Shown here in pieces: positions 5,831 through 9,699 of a stretch of 9,699 nt of DNA. Numbering within the stretch: the stretch's first letter is position 1; each line of letters begins with the position of its first letter. The notes under the pieces were generated by a model. The model had not been told where the DNA came from, searched no databases, and saw nothing but the letters and a program-made list of their open reading frames with translations. A program made the position numbers and the translations under genes. The DNA is taken from contig JAQBQC010000371.1 of NCBI GenBank assembly GCA_028287205.1, positions 1 to 9,699 on the forward strand. The letters are read 5' to 3'. The stretch is from Gemmatimonadota bacterium (GTDB lineage: Bacteria; Gemmatimonadota; Gemmatimonadetes; Gemmatimonadales; Gemmatimonadaceae).

Positions 5831-7243
5831 CTAGTTGTCCGGCAGGCCGCTGCTCGGCACCGGCTGCGCCGAGCCGGCAACGGTGAGATGCTCGCGCACG
5901 TCGGCGGCGATCACCGCGTCTACCGGAACTGCCTGCTCGCCGACATCGCGCACCAGCGCGACGCACGCCGCGGCCGCCAGCAGGCAGCAGCCGCCAAGCA
6001 TCACCATGTAGAGCGGCGCCTGCGGATTGCCAATGCCGAACGCCGCGCGCGAGATGGGCCCGAAGGTGAGTGACGCGATGATCTCGGGGATGACGATGAA
6101 GAAGTTGAAGATCCCCATGTACACGCCCATGCGGCTCGATGGCAGCGCTGTCGACAGGATCGCGTACGGAATCGAGAGGATCGACGCCCACGCGATGCCG
6201 ACGCCGACCATGCTCAGAATCAGCAAGTGCGGGTCGTGGATCAGCCACACCGAGAGCAGTCCGATGCCGCCGCAGACGAGCGACGCCGAGTGCACCGTCT
6301 TGCGGCTGGTGAGCGCAGCGAGCTTCGGCAGCGCGAGCGCGATGACGAAGCACGTGATCGAGTAGAAAGCAAACGCGAAGCCGCCCCACTCGATGCCCTG
6401 TGTGTAGAGCGCCGACTGCGGGTCCGTCGCGCCGAACACGTGACGCGCGACGGCCGGCACGAAGTAGAGCCACATGCAGAACAGGCCGAGCCACGTGAGC
6501 AGCTGCACGATCGCGAGCTGACGCATCGTCGTCGGCATCTCACGAAGCGATGTGGTCACTTCGCGCACGAGGGAGGCGATGCCGAGCTTCCCTTTGCGCG
6601 CGCGCTCGAACGCCGCCATGTCCTCCGGCGGAAACTCGGAGGTGGTGACGACTGTCCACAGCACGGCGACGAGGAAGACGACCGCTCCAAGCTGGAACGC
6701 GTACTTCACCGACAGCGGAATGCCATCCGGTGTGCTGCCGACCACACCGAGCTTGTGGAAGACGAGCGGCAAGGCGTTCGCGAAGCTCGCGCCGATGCCG
6801 ATGAAGAACGACTGCAGCACGAAGCCGGTGGTGCGCTGCGAGATGTCGAGCTTGTCCGCGACGAACGCGCGGAAGGGCTCCATCGAGATGTTGATCGACG
6901 CGTCGAGAATCCAGAGGAGCGACGCCGCCATCCACAGGCTGCTCGACAGCGGCATGAAGAAGAGCGCGACCGAGGCGAGAACGGCGCCGGTGAGGAAGTA
7001 GGGACGGCGACGCCCCAGCGGCCCCCACGTGCGATCGCTTAACGCGCCGACGATCGGCTGCACCAGCAGTCCGGTGAGCGGTGCGGCGAGCCAAAGGATT
7101 GGCACCTGATCGGGACGCGCGCCCAGTCGCTCGTAGATCGCCGACATGTTCGCGAGCTGCAAACCCCAGCCGAACTGAATGCCGAGGAAGCCGAAACTCA
7201 TGTTGAAGAGCTGCCAATAACTCAGGCGCGGCCGCGACGTCAT
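5831..7243 (-). CDS. MFS sugar:cation symporter, SLC45/GPH (sucrose/maltose transporter) type
   Basis: This is a 470-residue inner-membrane carrier with about 12 hydrophobic segments in two halves, joined by a charged central loop (about 205-240, PPEDMAAFERARKGK). The loop between helices 2 and 3 carries GALSDRTWGPLGRRRP (66-81); the GRRRP ending is the hallmark of SLC45, plant SUC and bacterial sucrose/maltose carriers. NISMEPFRAFVAD (118-130) matches the conserved helix-4 region of the same group. It likely imports maltose, sucrose or glucose with protons. The ATG at 7243 has GGAGG at 7247-7251, only 3 bases away. It is convergent with GH31 and divergent from the GH13 pair, so it probably supplies uptake for their products. 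Substrate is inferred from context. A TTGGAC at 7276-7281 could be a -35, but its -10 is poor. Confidence 0.92.
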   Translation of the reverse strand: MTSRPRLSYWQLFNMSFGFLGIQFGWGLQLANMSAIYERLGARPDQVPILWLAAPLTGLLVQPIVGALSDRTWGPLGRRRPYFLTGAVLASVALFFMPLSSSLWMAASLLWILDASINISMEPFRAFVADKLDISQRTTGFVLQSFFIGIGASFANALPLVFHKLGVVGSTPDGIPLSVKYAFQLGAVVFLVAVLWTVVTTSEFPPEDMAAFERARKGKLGIASLVREVTTSLREMPTTMRQLAIVQLLTWLGLFCMWLYFVPAVARHVFGATDPQSALYTQGIEWGGFAFAFYSITCFVIALALPKLAALTSRKTVHSASLVCGGIGLLSVWLIHDPHLLILSMVGVGIAWASILSIPYAILSTALPSSRMGVYMGIFNFFIVIPEIIASLTFGPISRAAFGIGNPQAPLYMVMLGGCCLLAAAACVALVRDVGEQAVPVDAVIAADVREHLTVAGSAQPVPSSGLPDN

Positions 7244-7291
7244 GGGCCTCCGTAGCTGGAGGGTGTAAGTGCGGAGTCCAAGCGCATGGTG

Positions 7292-7317
7292 CGCGCCACG
7301 GCTGAAGATGTGGCGCG
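7292..7317. promoter_or_regulatory. Inverted repeat in the MFS/GH13 divergent region
   Basis: CGCGCCAC (7292-7299) and GTGGCGCG (7310-7317) are perfect 8-base arms separated by 10 bases, about 30 bases upstream of the GH13 -35 element and about 50 bases upstream of the MFS start. The spacing places half-site centres about 18 bases apart, which could suit a dimeric regulator acting on both genes. It could also be a hairpin in the MFS 5' leader. No regulator gene is visible. Confidence 0.4.
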
Positions 7318-7347
7318 GCCCACGCCTTTTGAAGAGGAATCCCGCGT

Positions 7348-7377
7348 TTGACGAGCGCGGAGCACGCGTGCTATGAT
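7348..7377 (+). promoter_or_regulatory. Sigma70-type promoter of the GH13 operon
   Basis: TTGACG (7348-7353, five of six) and TATGAT (7372-7377, five of six) are separated by 18 bases, with TG at 7369-7370 giving an extended -10. The expected start is near 7384, leaving about a 32-base leader with GGAGG (7399-7403) before the ATG at 7416. It would drive both GH13 genes. Confidence 0.8.
7362..7371. promoter_or_regulatory. 10-bp perfect palindrome inside the GH13 promoter spacer
   Basis: GCACGCGTGC is fully self-complementary, with the central CG common in LacI-family operators, and directly abuts the -10 hexamer. A protein bound here would block RNA polymerase. The core GCAC-N2-GTGC also occurs at 3319-3328 upstream of GH31. 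This is inferred from symmetry and position. Confidence 0.4.
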
Positions 7378-7415
7378 TGCCGCCGTCTCGTCCGCGCCGG
7401 AGGTTTCGTCACGTC

Positions 7416-9119
7416 ATGTGCGCAGCTCTGGCACGCTCGAGCTCCACCGTCAACACAATCGGCATACTACTCCTCGGGTTGGCCGCATCTGCCGGCGCTG
7501 CGCGGGCCCAGGACGCTCCTGCGTGGACGCGCGGTGCGACGTGCTACGAGGTCTTCGTGCGCTCGTTTCAGGACAGCGACGGTGACGGCATCGGAGACCT
7601 CAACGGACTCACCGCGAGGCTCGACTACATCAACGATGGCAATCCGCGCAGCACGCGCTCACTCGGCGCGCGCTGCCTCTGGCTGATGCCCGTCGCGGAA
7701 TCCCCGAGCTATCACGGCTACGACGTCACCGACTACTATCGCGTCGCGCACGACTACGGCACGAACGAGGACTTCGAGCGGCTCGTGGCCGCCGCGCACA
7801 AGCGGGGCATCAAGGTGCTCGTGGATCTCGTGCTCAATCATACATCGAACAGGCACCCGCACTTTCTGGCGGCGCTGCGCGACAGCACCTCGTCCTATCG
7901 CGCCTGGTATCGCTGGTCGCCGACGAAGCTCGACAGGGGCACGTGGGGATCCGAGCTGTGGCACAAATCACCCGAGCGCGACGAGTACTACTACGGGTTG
8001 TTCTCGAGCAGCATGCCGGATCTCAACTACGAGAATCCCGCGGTGCGCGATGAGGCGAACCGGGTGGGACGATTCTGGCTCGACAGCATGCACGTGGATG
8101 GATTTCGCCTCGATGCCGTGTCGTTCCTCGTGGAGCACGGCGCGCAGATCATGCACACGCGCGAAACGCATCAGGTGCTGCACGACTTTCAGCAGTCCAT
8201 GCGCGCCGCGCGGCCGGATGTCTACACGGTGGGCGAGGTGACATTCCCGAACGCGACGCTGCTCTCGTACTACGCCGACCAGCTCACCTCCTACTTCGCA
8301 TTCGAGGTGGCCGACAGCCTGATTGCCGCGGTGCGCTCCGGCTCTGCTCGCGGACTGCTCGCGCCGGCGCTGCAGCTCGAGCGCGACGCGCCCACGGGGC
8401 GATGGTCTCCGTTCCTGCGCAATCACGACCAACCGCGCACGCTCACGGAGCTCGGCGGCGACATGGCGCGCGCACGCGTCGCGGCGCTGCTCCTGCTCAC
8501 GATGCCCGGCATGCCGTTCGTGTACTATGGCGAGGAGATCGGCATGAGCGGTGGAAAGCCCGATGAGCGCATTCGCACGCCGATGCAGTGGAGCTCGGGG
8601 CACGAGGCGGGCTTCACGCCCGGCACGGCGTGGGAGCAGATGCAGGGCGATTCGCTCACGAGGACGGTGAGCGCCGAGGAGCGCGACCCGAGCTCGCTGC
8701 TCGCGCTCTATCGGCGACTGATTCACCTCCGCGCGCGGTGCGCTGCGCTGGCCGCGGGCGCGCTCGTCCCGCTCCAGGCGAGCGACGACGCGGTAGCGGC
8801 GTACCTGCGTCGCACGGACGATGGCGCGGTGCTCATCGTTGCAAACCTGTCGGCCAAGCCACTGGCCGGCGTTTCCATCGAGTCGGCGGCAGGCGCGCTC
8901 GGTGCCGGACGATGGCGCGCTCGCGACCTGCTCGCGCGCACATCGCCTGCCACGCTCGAGATCGACGGCGAGGGGCGTGTGCGGCAATACATCGCGCTGC
9001 CAACGCTCGCGCCGATGCAGGGCCATCTCTTCGCGCTCGCTCGCACCACACGCACCGCTGGCGCCGGCTCGGCGCCCACGCGCGCTCCTCATATTCCCAG
9101 GGACGCATGCTCCGACTGA
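7416..9119 (+). CDS. Secreted GH13 alpha-glucosidase/alpha-amylase family enzyme
   Basis: This 567-residue retaining enzyme acts on alpha-1,4 (and possibly alpha-1,6) glucans. A signal peptide spans about 1-31 (ILLLGLAASAGAARA before QDAPAW). The calcium-binding loop DSDGDGIGDLNG is at 53-64. GH13 signature regions are all intact: DLVLNH (137-142), MPDLN (200-204), GFRLDAV with nucleophile Asp233, VGEV with acid/base Glu274, and NHD with Asp338. A C-terminal beta domain follows from about 480. The MPDLN form of region V is typical of the neopullulanase/intermediary group (GH13_36-like) rather than the QPDLN of oligo-1,6-glucosidases. ATG 7416 is chosen because it directly precedes the signal peptide, with GGAGG 12 bases upstream; frame extension to 7377 would enter the -10. 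The last 13 bases overlap the next GH13 gene, so the two form an operon. Exact substrate is not readable from sequence. Confidence 0.94.
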   Translation: MCAALARSSSTVNTIGILLLGLAASAGAARAQDAPAWTRGATCYEVFVRSFQDSDGDGIGDLNGLTARLDYINDGNPRSTRSLGARCLWLMPVAESPSYHGYDVTDYYRVAHDYGTNEDFERLVAAAHKRGIKVLVDLVLNHTSNRHPHFLAALRDSTSSYRAWYRWSPTKLDRGTWGSELWHKSPERDEYYYGLFSSSMPDLNYENPAVRDEANRVGRFWLDSMHVDGFRLDAVSFLVEHGAQIMHTRETHQVLHDFQQSMRAARPDVYTVGEVTFPNATLLSYYADQLTSYFAFEVADSLIAAVRSGSARGLLAPALQLERDAPTGRWSPFLRNHDQPRTLTELGGDMARARVAALLLLTMPGMPFVYYGEEIGMSGGKPDERIRTPMQWSSGHEAGFTPGTAWEQMQGDSLTRTVSAEERDPSSLLALYRRLIHLRARCAALAAGALVPLQASDDAVAAYLRRTDDGAVLIVANLSAKPLAGVSIESAAGALGAGRWRARDLLARTSPATLEIDGEGRVRQYIALPTLAPMQGHLFALARTTRTAGAGSAPTRAPHIPRDACSD

Positions 9120-9699
9120 TTCCCATCACGCGCTGCGGCCTGCTCCCGATCGTAGTCATGATCATCGCGAGTGGAGCGATAAGCGCGCAGGCGCCCGTCG
9201 TGGAGAAGGTCGATCCGCCGAACTGGTGGGCGGGCCACTCCATCAATCCGGTGCGGCTGCTCGTGCGCGGGAAGAATCTCGCGGGCGCGCACGTCACGTG
9301 TGCTCGCGTGGCGTGCGCCGTCACGCGGGTGAATGCCGCCGGGAGCTACGCCTTCGTCGATGTCACCGTTCCGAAGCAGCTCGCGGCGGGCAGCTATCCA
9401 CTCACGCTTCGCACCGCCAACGGGAGCGCGTCGATTCCCTTCACCGTCAACGCGCCGCTGCCGCGGAGCGGGCGCTTTCAGGGATTCGACGCGAACGACG
9501 TCATCTATCTCATCATGCCCGATCGCTTCGACAACGGCGACACGACGAACGATGATCCAGCGATCTCCCGAGGCATGTTCGGCCGCGCCAACATTCGCCG
9601 CTATCACGGAGGCGATCTGGAAGGCGTGCGCAAGCGGCTGCCGTATCTCAAATCGCTGGGCGTGACGGCGATCTGGCTCACGCCGATCTACGACAACAC
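9107..9699 (+). CDS. Secreted cyclomaltodextrinase/neopullulanase-type GH13, 3' end beyond window
   Basis: The first 197 residues are visible. A signal peptide covers about 1-27 (LLPIVVMIIASGAISA before QAPVV). Residues 28-115 form a small immunoglobulin-like beta domain beginning VEKVDPPNWWAGH, the hallmark of the cyclomaltodextrinase N-terminal domain (Cyc-maltodext_N). The GH13 barrel then starts with DVIYLIMPDRFDNGD (131-145), YHGGDLEGV (166-174) and GVTAIWLTPIYDN (185-197), closely resembling the start of SusA-type neopullulanases. The catalytic residues lie beyond the window. It probably opens cyclodextrins or pullulan, or cuts maltodextrins, outside the cytoplasmic membrane. ATG 9107 lies inside the last codons of the preceding GH13 gene (13-base overlap), with AGGGA at 9099-9103 three bases upstream, indicating translational coupling. 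Confidence 0.93.
   Translation, partial: MLRLIPITRCGLLPIVVMIIASGAISAQAPVVEKVDPPNWWAGHSINPVRLLVRGKNLAGAHVTCARVACAVTRVNAAGSYAFVDVTVPKQLAAGSYPLTLRTANGSASIPFTVNAPLPRSGRFQGFDANDVIYLIMPDRFDNGDTTNDDPAISRGMFGRANIRRYHGGDLEGVRKRLPYLKSLGVTAIWLTPIYDN

Noticed and set aside
5853..5875. A short GC-rich inverted repeat (GCTCGGC/GCCGAGC) near the MFS 3' end
   Set aside because: It lies inside coding sequence, has only 7-base arms and is expected by chance in DNA this GC-rich.
7968..9092. A 374-codon minus-strand frame opposite the GH13 gene
   Set aside because: It is an Arg-rich mirror frame of a fully conserved GH13 enzyme, with no start context or domain.

Overview
This is GC-rich bacterial DNA with strong G/C preference at third codon positions and Sec-type signal peptides ending in Ala-x-Ala-Gln. 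The style, together with a SLC45-like sugar transporter beside secreted GH31 and GH13 enzymes, suggests a Gram-negative-type oligotroph. Gemmatimonadota is my best guess, from general familiarity only. No mobile elements, CRISPR arrays or phage genes are visible.

Left block (about 1-3045, all minus strand). Read in transcription order from right to left, it holds a consensus promoter, a 58-residue two-helix membrane protein, tRNA-Val(UAC), a secreted TPR-repeat protein, a strong intrinsic terminator, and rsmH, which runs off the left edge. RsmH methylates 16S rRNA and usually sits near the start of the division/cell-wall (dcw) cluster. Here no mraZ precedes it, and a terminator isolates it from upstream transcription. 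Both the small membrane gene and rsmH carry a -10 element 6-7 bases before the start codon, with no evident Shine-Dalgarno, so both look leaderless.

Middle (about 3046-3330). This is a divergent intergenic region with operator-like inverted repeats and possibly a very small ORF that overlaps the start of the next gene by ATGA.

Right block (about 3331-9699). This is an alpha-glucan/maltodextrin utilisation locus: a secreted GH31 alpha-glucosidase (+), a convergent SLC45/GPH-type MFS sugar symporter (-), then, divergently, a secreted GH13 alpha-glucosidase/amylase (+) overlapping by 13 bases a secreted cyclomaltodextrinase/neopullulanase-type GH13 (+, truncated by the window). The enzymes would cut maltodextrins outside the cytoplasmic membrane, and the MFS protein would import the resulting glucose, maltose or similar sugars. 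A perfect 11-bp hairpin lies between the convergent genes, and a good sigma70-type promoter containing a 10-bp palindrome drives the GH13 pair. No regulator, ABC transporter or SusC/SusD pair is in view.

I found no clearly new multi-gene system. The points most worth checking are the leaderless start architecture, the promoter-proximal palindromes, and the small membrane protein linked to the tRNA.
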